Assembly: GCF_951805225.1 (NCBI RefSeq)
Contig: NZ_OX638201.1
Span: forward strand, 2,976,001 to 3,040,000
Length of the DNA stretch: 64,000 bases
DNA from: an uncultured Flavobacterium sp.
GTDB lineage: Bacteria; Bacteroidota; Bacteroidia; Flavobacteriales; Flavobacteriaceae
Reading direction: 5' to 3'
The position numbers were made by a program, and so were the translations under genes. Under the pieces are notes generated by a model. It did no database searches. It had not been told where the DNA came from and worked only from the letters and a program-made list of their open reading frames with translations. Positions 53,966 through 63,472 of this stretch are shown here, piece by piece (the first letter of the stretch is position 1; each line of letters starts with the position of its first letter).

Positions 53966-54310
53966 ATGATACAAGTTTACCATAATCCACGTTGCGGAAA
54001 ATCAAGAAATTGTTTGGCATTTATCGAACAAACCAATCAAAAATATGAGATTATTCCTTATTTAACAGAGACTCCAACTTTTAATGAACTAAAAGATTTA
54101 CTTGGAAAATTAAATTTAGATCCGATTCAATTAGTTCGAATAAAAGAAAAAATCTGGATCGAAAATTATAAAGGAAAAGAATTGACAAACGATGAAATCA
54201 TTCAGGCAATGATCGATAATCCTATTTTGATCGAACGTCCAATTGTAATCAAAGACGGAAAAGCCATTATTGGAAGAGATTTAGATAATGTTGCTGCTTT
54301 TTTAGAATAG
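53966..54310 (+). CDS. arsC: ArsC/Spx-family arsenate reductase-like protein
   Basis: 114 aa. The redox site is HNPRCGKSRNCL (about 6-17), with the conserved arginine in LIERPIVIKDGKAIIGR (about 90-106). It probably reduces arsenate with glutaredoxin or another thiol. No ars genes lie nearby, so a broader thiol role (YffB-like) is possible. Confidence 0.9.
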   Translation: MIQVYHNPRCGKSRNCLAFIEQTNQKYEIIPYLTETPTFNELKDLLGKLNLDPIQLVRIKEKIWIENYKGKELTNDEIIQAMIDNPILIERPIVIKDGKAIIGRDLDNVAAFLE

Positions 54311-54403
54311 TTATAAAAAGCCATATTAACATTTTTTTGTGATTCTTGTCTTTAAACCAAAAGGTACATTTGCGATCTAAGAAGAAAAAGAAACCAAAAA
54401 ACG

Positions 54404-56914
54404 ATGAAAAAAATCAAATTCGCTGTATTGCTTGTATTCCTTTTGACAAGTTTTTACAACTATGCACAACAACCTCCAGCTGGTAAAAATAAAGTAAAAG
54501 TTACCGGAAAAGTTTTCGAAAAAGTAAGTAAACAACCTCTTGAATACGCTACAATTTCGTTAATGGCTCCAAATGACACTAAAGTTATTGCTGGTGGAAT
54601 CACAAATCCAAAAGGGGAATTTGAGGTTGCTGTTGCTCCGGGAACTTATGATATAAAAGTTGAATTTATTTCGTTTAAAGCAACTGAAATCAAAGGAAAA
54701 AACATTTCCGGAGATACTAATTTAGGAGTTGTAAACCTGTCTGAAGATGCCGCACAATTGAATGAAGTTGTCGTTCGTGCCGAAAAATCGACAGTAGAAA
54801 TAAAATTAGACAAAAAAGTATACAATGTTGGTCAGGACATGATGGTAAAAGGCGGAACTGTAAGTGACGTTCTGGACAATGTACCATCGGTTTCTGTTGA
54901 TACAGAAGGAAACGTAAGTTTAAGAGGAAGTGATAATATCCGAATCTTAATTGACGGAAGACCTTCAAACGCAATCAATGTTGCCGAAGCTTTACGTCAG
55001 CTTCCGGCTGATGCTATTGACAAAGTCGAAGTTATTACCAATCCATCAGCACGTTATGATGCCGAAGGTGGATCTGGAATCATCAATATTATTCTTAAAA
55101 AAGGAAAAAATCAAGGTTTAAACGGAACTTTCATTGCCTCAACAGGACTTCCTGAAACGTATGGTTTAAGCGGAAATTTAAATTATAAAACAGAAAAATT
55201 AAACTACTTCACAACTCTTGGTTACAACCGCAGAACAAGTGAAGGTGCAGGTTTAACGAACACTGAATATCTTGATGCAAACGGAATTCCAAAAGGATAT
55301 CTTGACGAAGATCGTGATACTAAAAGAACTTCTGACGGATTTAACGGAAGAGCTGGTATAGAATGGACTGTTGCTCCAAATACTTTCTGGACAAACGCCA
55401 TTAACTACCAAAAGAATTCTGGCGACACAAGAGATTATATCACTTATAGTAATTTTGACGCAGCACATGCTTTTACAGGTAATTCATACCGATTAAATGA
55501 TGGTGTTACCGGAAGTGAAAACGTAGAATATACGTCAAACTTAATCAAAAACTTCAACGATAAAGGACACAAACTTACTGCCGATTTATCTATTTCAAGA
55601 AATACAGACGATAGTAATAGCACCATTACAGCTTCGCCAAATTTCAATACTTCATTGAATGATCAGGTTCAGAAACAAGTGCAATTACAAGCAGATTATG
55701 TATTGCCGTTAGGCGAAGGAAGTCAGTTTGAAGCCGGATATAAAGGAAGTTTTGGCGACCTGAACAACAAATATGTAATAACAGGAATTGACGGTAAACC
55801 AGACCCGGATCTTTCAAATACTTTAGAATACAAGGAAAACATAAACGCAATTTACACGCAATACGGTTTCAAAGTAAACAAGTTCTCTTATTTATTTGGG
55901 TTGCGTTGGGAAGACACTAACATTCAAGTAAACTTGTTAGATACAAACAATTTCAACACTAAAAAATACAACAATTTATTTCCAAGTGCATTTGTTAGCT
56001 ATGAAATTTCAGATAAAAGCAACTTTACAGCAAGTTACAGCAAGCGTTTGACAAGACCTAGAGGACGTTTCATGAATCCTGCGACAAACTACTCAAGTAA
56101 CGTAAATATCTTTCAGGGGAATCCAGACTTAGATCCATCTTTGACAGATAAATTCGACATTGGATACATCAAACGTTGGGATAAATTAACATTTAACACC
56201 TCAGCATATTTCGAAAACACAAAAGACGTTTTCAGTTTCGTGAGAACTCCTACAGGTAAAGTTGTAACTCCTGATGGCAAGGTCATAACTCCTACGCCGG
56301 GCCAACCAGTAGAAGGAATTCCGGTTATTTTAAGCCGACCAATTAACTTAGGAAGAGAGCAAAAATTTGGTTTTGAGTTTACACTGAATTACACACCATT
56401 CAAAATATGGAGAATCAACAGTAACTTCAACTTTTACAACGTAAAAACTACCGGAGATAACACATATACCGATTTTAATGGAAATACAGTAGTTCAAAAT
56501 CTGGATAACCAAGCTAATACATGGTTTGCGAGAATCAACTCAAAATTAACATTACCATACAAAATAGACTGGCAATTAAGTGGCACTTATAATGGTGAAC
56601 AAAAAACAGCTCAAGGTAAAAACTTAGGTCAGTTTGGTATGAATACGGCGTTTAGCAAAGATGTTTTAAAAGACAAAGCAACAATAGCTTTCAATATTAG
56701 TGACATTTTCAACTCAAGAATCATGAAGTCTTACACTTATCTTGAAAATGATGTGACACACGAAAGCCAAAATGCCTATAGTGAAATGCAATTCCGTAGA
56801 CGTCAATTCAACTTATCGTTTACATATCGTTTTAACAAAGCCAAAAGCGATCGAGATAAAAATACAGCGCCTAAAAATGAAGGAAATGATGGCGGAGGAG
56901 ATTATCCAGGATAA
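54404..56914 (+). CDS. TonB-dependent-receptor-like outer-membrane protein
   Basis: 836 aa with a signal peptide ending near NYAQQ. An N-terminal carboxypeptidase-regulatory-like domain (about 25-110) precedes a plug (VVVRAEKSTVEIKLDKKVYNV; GGSGIINIILKKG) and a 22-strand-type barrel ending in FNLSFTYRFNKAK. A short, charged Asn/Gly-rich tail follows. The plug-barrel form, without a SusD partner, suggests uptake of iron or a peptide. The substrate is not known. Confidence 0.88.
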   Translation: MKKIKFAVLLVFLLTSFYNYAQQPPAGKNKVKVTGKVFEKVSKQPLEYATISLMAPNDTKVIAGGITNPKGEFEVAVAPGTYDIKVEFISFKATEIKGKNISGDTNLGVVNLSEDAAQLNEVVVRAEKSTVEIKLDKKVYNVGQDMMVKGGTVSDVLDNVPSVSVDTEGNVSLRGSDNIRILIDGRPSNAINVAEALRQLPADAIDKVEVITNPSARYDAEGGSGIINIILKKGKNQGLNGTFIASTGLPETYGLSGNLNYKTEKLNYFTTLGYNRRTSEGAGLTNTEYLDANGIPKGYLDEDRDTKRTSDGFNGRAGIEWTVAPNTFWTNAINYQKNSGDTRDYITYSNFDAAHAFTGNSYRLNDGVTGSENVEYTSNLIKNFNDKGHKLTADLSISRNTDDSNSTITASPNFNTSLNDQVQKQVQLQADYVLPLGEGSQFEAGYKGSFGDLNNKYVITGIDGKPDPDLSNTLEYKENINAIYTQYGFKVNKFSYLFGLRWEDTNIQVNLLDTNNFNTKKYNNLFPSAFVSYEISDKSNFTASYSKRLTRPRGRFMNPATNYSSNVNIFQGNPDLDPSLTDKFDIGYIKRWDKLTFNTSAYFENTKDVFSFVRTPTGKVVTPDGKVITPTPGQPVEGIPVILSRPINLGREQKFGFEFTLNYTPFKIWRINSNFNFYNVKTTGDNTYTDFNGNTVVQNLDNQANTWFARINSKLTLPYKIDWQLSGTYNGEQKTAQGKNLGQFGMNTAFSKDVLKDKATIAFNISDIFNSRIMKSYTYLENDVTHESQNAYSEMQFRRRQFNLSFTYRFNKAKSDRDKNTAPKNEGNDGGGDYPG

Positions 56915-56940
56915 TATAAGTTAAAAACTAAACGTAAATT

Positions 56941-56997
56941 TAACCGCAAAGTTCGCAAAGCTTTAATTGATAAAGCTTTGCGAACTTTGCGGTTATA
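56941..56997. repeat. near-perfect inverted repeat (ACCGCAAAG family)
   Basis: AACCGCAAAGTTCGCAAAG, continued by CTTTA, pairs with its complement over 24 bases around a 5-base loop. A partial copy (CTTTGCGGT) follows near 57020. It is related to 41761-41879. Confidence 0.85.
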
Positions 56998-57092
56998 ATA
57001 ATAAGACAAAACCTTGCGTACTTTGCGGTAAAATTTATCCCTTTATTTTATCAGCTTTAAGTTTTTTCATCTTGATACAAAAATCATTAAAC

Positions 57093-57127
57093 CAAAAAAA
57101 AAAAGGACTCGTATAAACGGGTCCTTT
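57093..57127 (-). terminator. terminator of the small membrane protein gene
   Basis: AAAGGAC and GTCCTTT form a stem. The minus strand continues in a run of about 11 Ts. Confidence 0.75.
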
Positions 57128-57148
57128 CTTATTGAAGTCAATTTAAAA

Positions 57149-57322
57149 TTAAATTGATTGCTCTTCTTGTCTCTTTTTTGCTCTTTTCTCTTTGAACATT
57201 TCCCAGCTTGCTCCCGTAACCCAATAAGATACGAAACCAACTAAGAAAAACATCAACCAAAACCCTATAGTTAGTATGGTCAAGAAAAGTAAAAAGCCTA
57301 AGTACTGTGAAAATTCAAACAT
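57149..57322 (-). CDS. small membrane protein
   Basis: 57 aa. One long hydrophobic stretch (about 8-37) probably spans the membrane once or twice, and a basic tail (KEKRAKKRQEE) follows. The frame opens with TTG at 57352. The TACATTTG box lies on top of that codon, so the ATG at 57322 is the true start. Function is unknown. Confidence 0.55.
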   Translation of the reverse strand: MFEFSQYLGFLLFLTILTIGFWLMFFLVGFVSYWVTGASWEMFKEKRAKKRQEEQSI

Positions 57323-57349
57323 GTTTTCCGGAATTTTTGAATGTAAGGA

Positions 57350-57357
57350 CAAATGTA
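57350..57357 (-). promoter_or_regulatory. -7 box of the small membrane protein gene
   Basis: The minus strand reads TACATTTG, an exact consensus match, 27 bases before the ATG. Confidence 0.55.
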
Positions 57358-57480
57358 AGTTTTATATTTTTCGTTAGCAATAAAATCCAAATCAATTTTT
57401 ATAAAATCACAATAATCCGTATATTTAAACTCATTTTAAATAAGCTTTTTTTGACATGATTAATTCCCTTATAATCAAAC

Positions 57481-57700
57481 AATCTAAAACAGAAGAAGAT
57501 AAGTGTTTTCGGGAGCTATTTCCTGCTGTACACTATATCTTTTATGGCGAACCCCGCCATAAAAGGATGCCGCTTCCATCAGGGCTAGGGCAACCATTTT
57601 CATAAGAAGATTCAATCATAAAAAAAAATATCAGTTTTAATCAGCGTCTTTACGAAGTAAATCAGCGTCATCCGCGTCCCATTCACCACAACATTTAACA
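57481..57700. repeat. repeat-like intergenic element
   Basis: The 378-base gap before fumC holds TTTTATGGCG/CGCCATAAAA (57541-57565), a GCTTCCATCAGGGCTAGG string and AATCAGCGTCATCCGCG. These read like strings I associate with Flavobacterium intergenic regions. No ORF or RNA gene is evident. Confidence 0.5.
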
Positions 57701-57730
57701 AATCACATATAACCTTTTACAAATAACAAC

Positions 57731-59116
57731 ATGAAATACAGAATAGAGAAAGATACGATGGGAGAAGTTCAGGTTCCAGCCGATAAATATTGGGGAGCAC
57801 AAACAGAACGTTCCCGAAATAATTTCAAAATCGGACCATCGGCATCAATGCCACACGAAATCATCGAAGGTTTTGCTTATCTTAAAAAAGCTGCCGCTTA
57901 TGCAAACTATGATTTAGGCGTTTTACCAATCGAAAAACGTGATGCAATCGCAGCCGTTTGCGACGAGATTCTTGCCGGACAATTAAACGACGAATTTCCG
58001 CTTGTAATCTGGCAAACCGGTTCAGGAACGCAAAGTAATATGAACGTTAATGAAGTTATTGCCAATCGTGCACAAGTTCTAAAAGGCTTTAATATTGGCG
58101 AAGGCGAACAATTTATCAAAGCAAACGATGACGTTAATAAATCACAATCATCAAACGACACTTTCCCAACCGGAATGCATATCGCAGCTTACAAAATGAT
58201 TGTTGAAACCACAATTCCCGGTGTCGAAAAATTACACGCGACCTTAGTTAAAAAAGCAACAGAATTTAAAGATGTTGTCAAAATTGGACGTACGCATCTT
58301 ATGGATGCAACACCATTAACATTAGGACAGGAAATTTCTGGATATGCTGCTCAATTATCATTCGGATTAAAAGCGCTTAAAAATACTTTAGCTCACTTAT
58401 CAGAAATTGCTTTAGGCGGAACCGCAGTAGGAACCGGATTAAATACTCCAAAAGGATACGATGTAAAAGTTGCTGAGTATATTGCGAAATTCACGAATCA
58501 TCCTTTCATTACAGCCGAGAATAAATTTGAAGCTCTCGCTGCTCACGATGCAATTGTAGAAACACATGGAGCTTTGAAACAACTGGCGGTTTCACTGAAT
58601 AAAATTGCAAATGATGTGAGAATGTTAGCTTCCGGACCTCGTTCAGGAATTGGCGAAATCCATATTCCGGAAAACGAACCAGGATCATCAATCATGCCCG
58701 GAAAAGTAAACCCAACACAATGCGAAGCCTTAACAATGGTTTGTGCACAAGTAATAGGAAACGATATGGCAATTGCCGTTGGCGGAATGCAAGGACATTA
58801 TGAACTAAATGTCTTCAAACCTGTAATGGCTGCAAACTTTTTACAATCAGCAAGACTTTTAGGCGACGCTTGTATTTCTTTCGACGAGCATTGCGCGCAA
58901 GGAATCGAACCAAACTACAAACGAATAAAAGAACTTGTAGACAATTCATTGATGTTAGTTACCGCTCTAAATACAAAAATTGGTTATTATAAAGCCGCCG
59001 AAATTGCACAAACAGCACACAAAAACGGAACTACTCTAAAAGACGAAGCCGTTCGTTTGGGTTATGTAACTCACGAAGATTTTGATGCCTGGGTAAAACC
59101 CGAGGAAATGGTTTAA
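57731..59116 (+). CDS. fumC: class II fumarate hydratase
   Basis: 461 aa. The signature GSSIMPGKVNPTQCEA (about 317-332) and early GSGTQSNMNVNEV (about 97-109) and SQSSNDTFPTGMHI (about 137-150) are present. It hydrates fumarate to malate in the TCA cycle. The ATG at 57731 is first in frame. A terminator follows. Confidence 0.96.
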   Translation: MKYRIEKDTMGEVQVPADKYWGAQTERSRNNFKIGPSASMPHEIIEGFAYLKKAAAYANYDLGVLPIEKRDAIAAVCDEILAGQLNDEFPLVIWQTGSGTQSNMNVNEVIANRAQVLKGFNIGEGEQFIKANDDVNKSQSSNDTFPTGMHIAAYKMIVETTIPGVEKLHATLVKKATEFKDVVKIGRTHLMDATPLTLGQEISGYAAQLSFGLKALKNTLAHLSEIALGGTAVGTGLNTPKGYDVKVAEYIAKFTNHPFITAENKFEALAAHDAIVETHGALKQLAVSLNKIANDVRMLASGPRSGIGEIHIPENEPGSSIMPGKVNPTQCEALTMVCAQVIGNDMAIAVGGMQGHYELNVFKPVMAANFLQSARLLGDACISFDEHCAQGIEPNYKRIKELVDNSLMLVTALNTKIGYYKAAEIAQTAHKNGTTLKDEAVRLGYVTHEDFDAWVKPEEMV

Positions 59117-59154
59117 ATTAATTGTTAATTATAAATTATTGATTATTAATCATA

Positions 59155-59190
59155 AAAAAGCCGTGCAATTTTACTTTGCACGGCTTTTTA
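59155..59190 (+). terminator. terminator of fumC
   Basis: AAAAAGCCGTGCA and TGCACGGCTTTTT form a 13-bp stem followed by Ts. Confidence 0.9.
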
Positions 59191-59329
59191 TTTTTATATC
59201 TAAATATGCCTTTGGCTTTGCTTTGACAAAAAAAATAATAGTTTATAAACTTTAGTCTATAAAGAAACACAAAGCATCTCTTTACAATTAATCATTAACA
59301 ATTAACAATCAATAACTAACAATTAAAAA

Positions 59330-60532
59330 TTATTTACCGTCTACGTAATCTTGCAAATAGGCAAATCTTGGTGTTAACTTTCCGTTTTCAGTTATTTTTG
59401 CGCGTTTTAGGATTCCGTCTTTATCATTATTAAAGAAAGCAGGAATTACGTGTTCCATAAATTGCTCTCCAAAACCTTCGCTTGCATCTTTCGGAATTTC
59501 GCATGGCAAATTATCAACTGCCATTACAACAACAGCTGCAGGGTGAAAAACATCCACTTCTTTATCTTCCAAAGGAAAATAACCATATAAAGGTTCTGCA
59601 ATTGTCGAAGAACGCAAAGTACAGGCAATTGGACCGTTTACATCGCACGAAATATCAGCTACAACTTTAAGTTTACAATCATTTGCATTAAGCATTTCTT
59701 TTGTCAAAATCATTGGAGCTCCACTTGCATAAAAATGACCTGCAAAATAAATATCTGTGACCTTAGTAAATTTTTCGAAATCAGAAACATAAGCTTCAGG
59801 ATGCGCAATAAAATCATTAAAATCTAAAACCTCGCCATCGATACGCTTATTATATTCTAAAACATCTAATTGCACATAAACAGCTTGTGTGTAATTTTTA
59901 GTTAGATAATTCTCAACCGTAATTTCTTTTATTTTAATAGCATCCAGAATTTCTTTAGCTCCGCTCCCAACCTTTCCAGTTCCTGTAATTACGAACTTCA
60001 AAGCTGGCATTGTAATGCGCTTCAAATGCTTAATTAAATCGTCTTTACCTGCAAGAGTTTCTGCTTTTGGCAATTTAAATAATTCAAATTTTATTCCAAA
60101 AGCACGAATTCCGTTGTAAACACCAACCATTCCAGCATATTTTCCAAAACCAATTAAACGTCGATTTTCTGCATCAACAATAGTTTCATGATCATACAAA
60201 TCGATATTTTTTTCTAAAATCGCTTGTAGCAATTTTCTATTATAAGGTTGCTTTTTAATGGTATGAGAAAAGAAAAAATAAGCTTTATTTGGAATTAAAT
60301 TTTCTACAGGAACTTCTTTTACACCAAATAAAACATCACAACCAGAAACATCTTCTGTAACGGTAATGCCCATACTTTTATATTGAAGGTCTGAAAAAAT
60401 TCTGATATCTGAACTTTCTACCTCAACAACAGCATCATGATACGTTTGTTTAAGTTTTGCCAATTCGCCCGGAGCAAAAACAACTCGACGATCTGGTGGG
60501 CTTTTTCTTTCTTTTATGATTCCAAATTTCAT
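59330..60532 (-). CDS. alanine/saccharopine-dehydrogenase-like NAD(P) oxidoreductase
   Basis: 400 aa. The N-terminal domain begins with GIIKERKSPPDRRV, typical of alanine dehydrogenase/transhydrogenase-type enzymes. A Rossmann site lies at FVITGTGKVGSGAKEIL (about 178-194), followed by VVADISCDVNGPIACTL (about 285-301). Whether it is a saccharopine or alanine dehydrogenase cannot be settled here. Relatives in Bacteroidota are often annotated simply as NAD(P)-dependent oxidoreductases. Confidence 0.8.
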   Translation of the reverse strand: MKFGIIKERKSPPDRRVVFAPGELAKLKQTYHDAVVEVESSDIRIFSDLQYKSMGITVTEDVSGCDVLFGVKEVPVENLIPNKAYFFFSHTIKKQPYNRKLLQAILEKNIDLYDHETIVDAENRRLIGFGKYAGMVGVYNGIRAFGIKFELFKLPKAETLAGKDDLIKHLKRITMPALKFVITGTGKVGSGAKEILDAIKIKEITVENYLTKNYTQAVYVQLDVLEYNKRIDGEVLDFNDFIAHPEAYVSDFEKFTKVTDIYFAGHFYASGAPMILTKEMLNANDCKLKVVADISCDVNGPIACTLRSSTIAEPLYGYFPLEDKEVDVFHPAAVVVMAVDNLPCEIPKDASEGFGEQFMEHVIPAFFNNDKDGILKRAKITENGKLTPRFAYLQDYVDGK

Positions 60533-60751
60533 TTAAATAGGTTTGAAGTAATTATTAATATAACTTTTTACATCTTATTTGTTTCAAATATAACAATTTT
60601 CGTTAAAGTTTTGTTGTCAAAATACAATTTAGAATCTTTAAAAACCGTTAAAAGCTGGTTAACAATCGACTAAATAAAAATCAAGTTAATTTTATGTTAA
60701 AAACTTCTTTTTAGCGAACTAAAAATATCAAAACATAAATATTGAATTCGA

Positions 60752-60759
60752 TATATTTG
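60752..60759 (+). promoter_or_regulatory. -7 box of the serine hydrolase gene
   Basis: TATATTTG lies 10 bases before the ATG at 60770. Confidence 0.5.
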
Positions 60760-60769
60760 TTTTTCAAGA

Positions 60770-61975
60770 ATGATGCAAATGAATTTCCTTAAGAGAACAA
60801 ATATAGCACAAATACTTATTCTAATTTTAGTTTTAAGTTCGTGCGGAAAAGATAAAAAAACGAGTGTTGACAAAGCTTCAACAATAGAAGATACTTTACC
60901 AAAAATGAAACCTTTAGGTCCTGAAAAACGAATTTCACAAGCCTATATAAATTCAGTAGCCGGAAGAATAAATCACTTTTATAACAAAAACTGGCCAAAC
61001 AATAGTATGAACGGAAGTTTTTTGGTTGCCAGAAATGGCCAAATTATTTTTGAGCGCTATAATGGTTATGCTAATAAAAATGAAGGAACTAAAATAACTG
61101 CCAATACACCTGTTCAAATTGCTTCTGTGAGTAAAGTTCTTACTGCAACAGCGGTTTTAAAACTGGTTAATGCCGGCAAAATTGATTTGGATCAAAAGGT
61201 AAATACGATTTTAAAAACATTTCCGTACGAAGATTGTACTGTTAGAATGTTGTTAAGTCACCGAAGCGGAATGCGTAATTATGCTTATTTCACAGATCAT
61301 GACAAATCGGTTTGGGATAGACATAATCAACTTACCAATCAAGATATTTTAGATATTTTAGCAACAAAAAATATTGGATTAGAGTCAAAAACTGGAACTC
61401 GTTTTGGTTATTGCAATACCAATTATGCGATGCTTGCACTTATAATCGAAAAAATTACTGGTTTGAAATATAAAGAAGCAATGTCTCAAATGATTTTTAA
61501 ACCTTTGGGAATGACAAATACTTATGTTTTTGACGATGATAAAGATCGCAAAACAATTGTTCCTTCATATAAAGGTAATGGCGCAGAAATTGGTTTTGAT
61601 TATTTGGACAATGTTTATGGAGACAAAAACATTTTCTCTACAGTTAGAGATCTTTTGAAATTTGACAGAGCCAGAAATTCACCTGACTTTTTGAAACCGG
61701 CTTTATTAAAAGAAGTTTATACCGGTAACAGTAACGAACGAAAAGGAACTAAAAATTACGGTTTAGGAATTAGAATGATTAATTGGGAAACCGGACAAAA
61801 TTATTATTTCCACAATGGATGGTGGCACGGAAATACCTCATCTTATATTCCATTGATGAAAGAGCATGTGACCATTATTGCATTATCTAACAAGATGACC
61901 AGAAACACTTATGCTGTTCGTAAACTGGCGCCAATTTTTGGTGATTATCCTTTTAATTTTAAAGACGAAGAATAA
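60770..61975 (+). CDS. class C beta-lactamase-like serine hydrolase, lipoprotein
   Basis: 401 aa. A lipobox lies at LVLSSCGK (Cys about 25). The catalytic SxxK is in IASVSKVL (about 116-123) and the YxN in FGYCNTNYAML (about 205-215). The third motif near the C terminus is WWHGNTSS. Such periplasmic serine hydrolases may be peptidases or esterases, not necessarily antibiotic resistance enzymes. It is a single gene. Confidence 0.88.
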   Translation: MMQMNFLKRTNIAQILILILVLSSCGKDKKTSVDKASTIEDTLPKMKPLGPEKRISQAYINSVAGRINHFYNKNWPNNSMNGSFLVARNGQIIFERYNGYANKNEGTKITANTPVQIASVSKVLTATAVLKLVNAGKIDLDQKVNTILKTFPYEDCTVRMLLSHRSGMRNYAYFTDHDKSVWDRHNQLTNQDILDILATKNIGLESKTGTRFGYCNTNYAMLALIIEKITGLKYKEAMSQMIFKPLGMTNTYVFDDDKDRKTIVPSYKGNGAEIGFDYLDNVYGDKNIFSTVRDLLKFDRARNSPDFLKPALLKEVYTGNSNERKGTKNYGLGIRMINWETGQNYYFHNGWWHGNTSSYIPLMKEHVTIIALSNKMTRNTYAVRKLAPIFGDYPFNFKDEE

Positions 61976-61981
61976 AACTAT

Positions 61982-62139
61982 AGTCAAAAGTCGAAAGTCA
62001 AAAGTCATAAAGCTTTAAAACAGTTACTAATATTTACTTTGTACTTTTTAAAATAAGCCTATTGGCTGAAAATAAAACAAGTAAAAATAAAATAAGTATG
62101 TGACTTTAAAAACTTTACAACTTTTGACTTTTGACTTTC
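61982..62139. repeat. inverted repeat (GTCAAAAGTC family)
   Basis: Starts with AGTCAAAAGTCGAAAGTC and ends with GACTTTTGACTTTC, with AT-rich sequence between. It occupies the gap before tmRNA. Confidence 0.7.
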
Positions 62140-62183
62140 TAATTTTTCTGTAAATTTTATTACCACAGTAACTTCAAATAGTA

Positions 62184-62191
62184 TAAATTTG
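62184..62191 (+). promoter_or_regulatory. -7 box of ssrA
   Basis: TAAATTTG is placed 13 bases before the tmRNA 5' end, as expected for a transcript beginning near the mature end. Confidence 0.6.
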
Positions 62192-62204
62192 CAAACTCAT
62201 TTTT

Positions 62205-62597
62205 GGGGTCGACTGGTTTTGACAGCAAGTCGAATTGAAAAGTAAGCACGTCGAGCATTGAGACCTTGCTCGTAAATATAAGATCTTACAATTTTACACG
62301 GCGAAAATAACTACGCTTTAGCTGCATAATCCGAATTATAGTAAGATTAGCCACGTCCCTATAAGATAGGGAAGCTGGATTCTCCTTGAAAGCCTTGGTT
62401 TGTGGCGGTCAGTACAGGGGAACCGTAAAAATAGACCTAGATTTCCATGAGCTTCGGGTGGATTTCGAAATTAAGAAGATAAGTGTTGAGTGGTTGTTCC
62501 TGACCTAGCTTAACATCGAAAATTCAATCAGGAAATAAACGTGTAGAAAGCTCTTTAGTTGCTTGTTTGGACCCGGGTTCGATTCCCGGCGACTCCA
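62205..62597 (+). ncRNA. ssrA: transfer-messenger RNA
   Basis: About 393 bases. The 5' GGGGTCGACTGG pairs with the 3' CGACTCC, and a T-arm (CCCGGGTTCGATTCCCGG) precedes it, forming the tRNA domain. The tag frame at 62300-62329 encodes GENNYALAA and then TAA. tmRNA rescues stalled ribosomes. The gene is single-piece, not permuted. Confidence 0.95.
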
Positions 62598-62600
62598 CAA

Positions 62601-62638
62601 AAAAAAGGAAGATATTTAAATATATCTTCCTTTTTTTA
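62601..62638 (+). terminator. terminator of ssrA
   Basis: AAAAAAGGAAGATAT and ATATCTTCCTTTTTT form a 15-bp stem followed by Ts. Confidence 0.88.
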
Positions 62639-62719
62639 TTTCTAAAAATATCTAAACAGCTAACTAAAAATGAACTTTAAAACTTATCTGTTTATTTTAA
62701 TTATCTGTAAAACAAAATA

Positions 62720-62746
62720 AAACCACTCTGGCATAGAGTGGTTTTA
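62720..62746 (-). terminator. terminator of the porin gene
   Basis: AAAACCACTCT and AGAGTGGTTTT form an 11-bp stem with a 5-base loop, just after the minus-strand stop. Confidence 0.85.
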
Positions 62747-62761
62747 AAAACCTACAAAAAA

Positions 62762-63400
62762 TTAAAAAAAGTAACCAATTGTTATTTGAAAAACTCGGTT
62801 TTTCATATCATTATTAATGAAGTGATTTGCATCTCCTTCTTTGAAAGCATTCGAATACGAAATGTTATATCTTGCGTCTGTATAGAATTTATCTTTAAAT
62901 TGATAACCCAATCCAAAATTTACAGAAGTATCAATACCTGTTGAATAATCTTTCAGATTGAAACTTTCGTGATTTTCATATCCTAAAAAATTATCCTGAT
63001 ATTTATTATTTGCCTTTAAAAGTATTCCTATTTGAGGTCCTGCTTGTATGCTTAATCCTTCGAATACGTAATATTTCAGCATTACAGGAATATTCAGGTA
63101 ATTCAGGTCTATTGTACTTTTATAATGCGAATTGGTTACGTCTTTATCAGAAAAAGAAGTTTTCGATCCTTGCTGACTGTACAACAATTCCGGTTGAAGC
63201 GAAAAGTTTTTCGCCATTGGAATTTCGACCATAAACCCTGCCGTAAATCCTGTTTTGTTTGATGAGTTTAGTTCGCTTTCATCAAAATTAAGGCTTGCCA
63301 AATTTAAACCTGCTTTTACACCTAGTTTAACTTTTTGGGTTTGGGCCATAACAGTCACACCAAAAAATAGTGTGCATATAATGAGCATTGATTTTTTCAT
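62762..63400 (-). CDS. outer-membrane beta-barrel porin-family protein
   Basis: 212 aa with a signal peptide ending near VMAQT. The mature protein begins KLGVKAGLNLASLNF and has alternating strands with QPELLYSQQGSK and YLNIPVMLKYYV. It ends FQITIGYFF. This is the PorT-like barrel family common in Bacteroidota. The role may be structural or transport and is not known. Confidence 0.85.
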   Translation of the reverse strand: MKKSMLIICTLFFGVTVMAQTQKVKLGVKAGLNLASLNFDESELNSSNKTGFTAGFMVEIPMAKNFSLQPELLYSQQGSKTSFSDKDVTNSHYKSTIDLNYLNIPVMLKYYVFEGLSIQAGPQIGILLKANNKYQDNFLGYENHESFNLKDYSTGIDTSVNFGLGYQFKDKFYTDARYNISYSNAFKEGDANHFINNDMKNRVFQITIGYFF

Positions 63401-63472
63401 ATGTATATCTAATTTGTTTTAAGAATGGTAACTCCCACAAAGGAGAGTTACCTTTTTCTATTCTGTATTTTG

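Noticed and set aside
53966..54310. Part of an arsenic-resistance operon
   Set aside because: No arsR, arsB or acr3 gene lies nearby. The ArsC-like protein stands alone.
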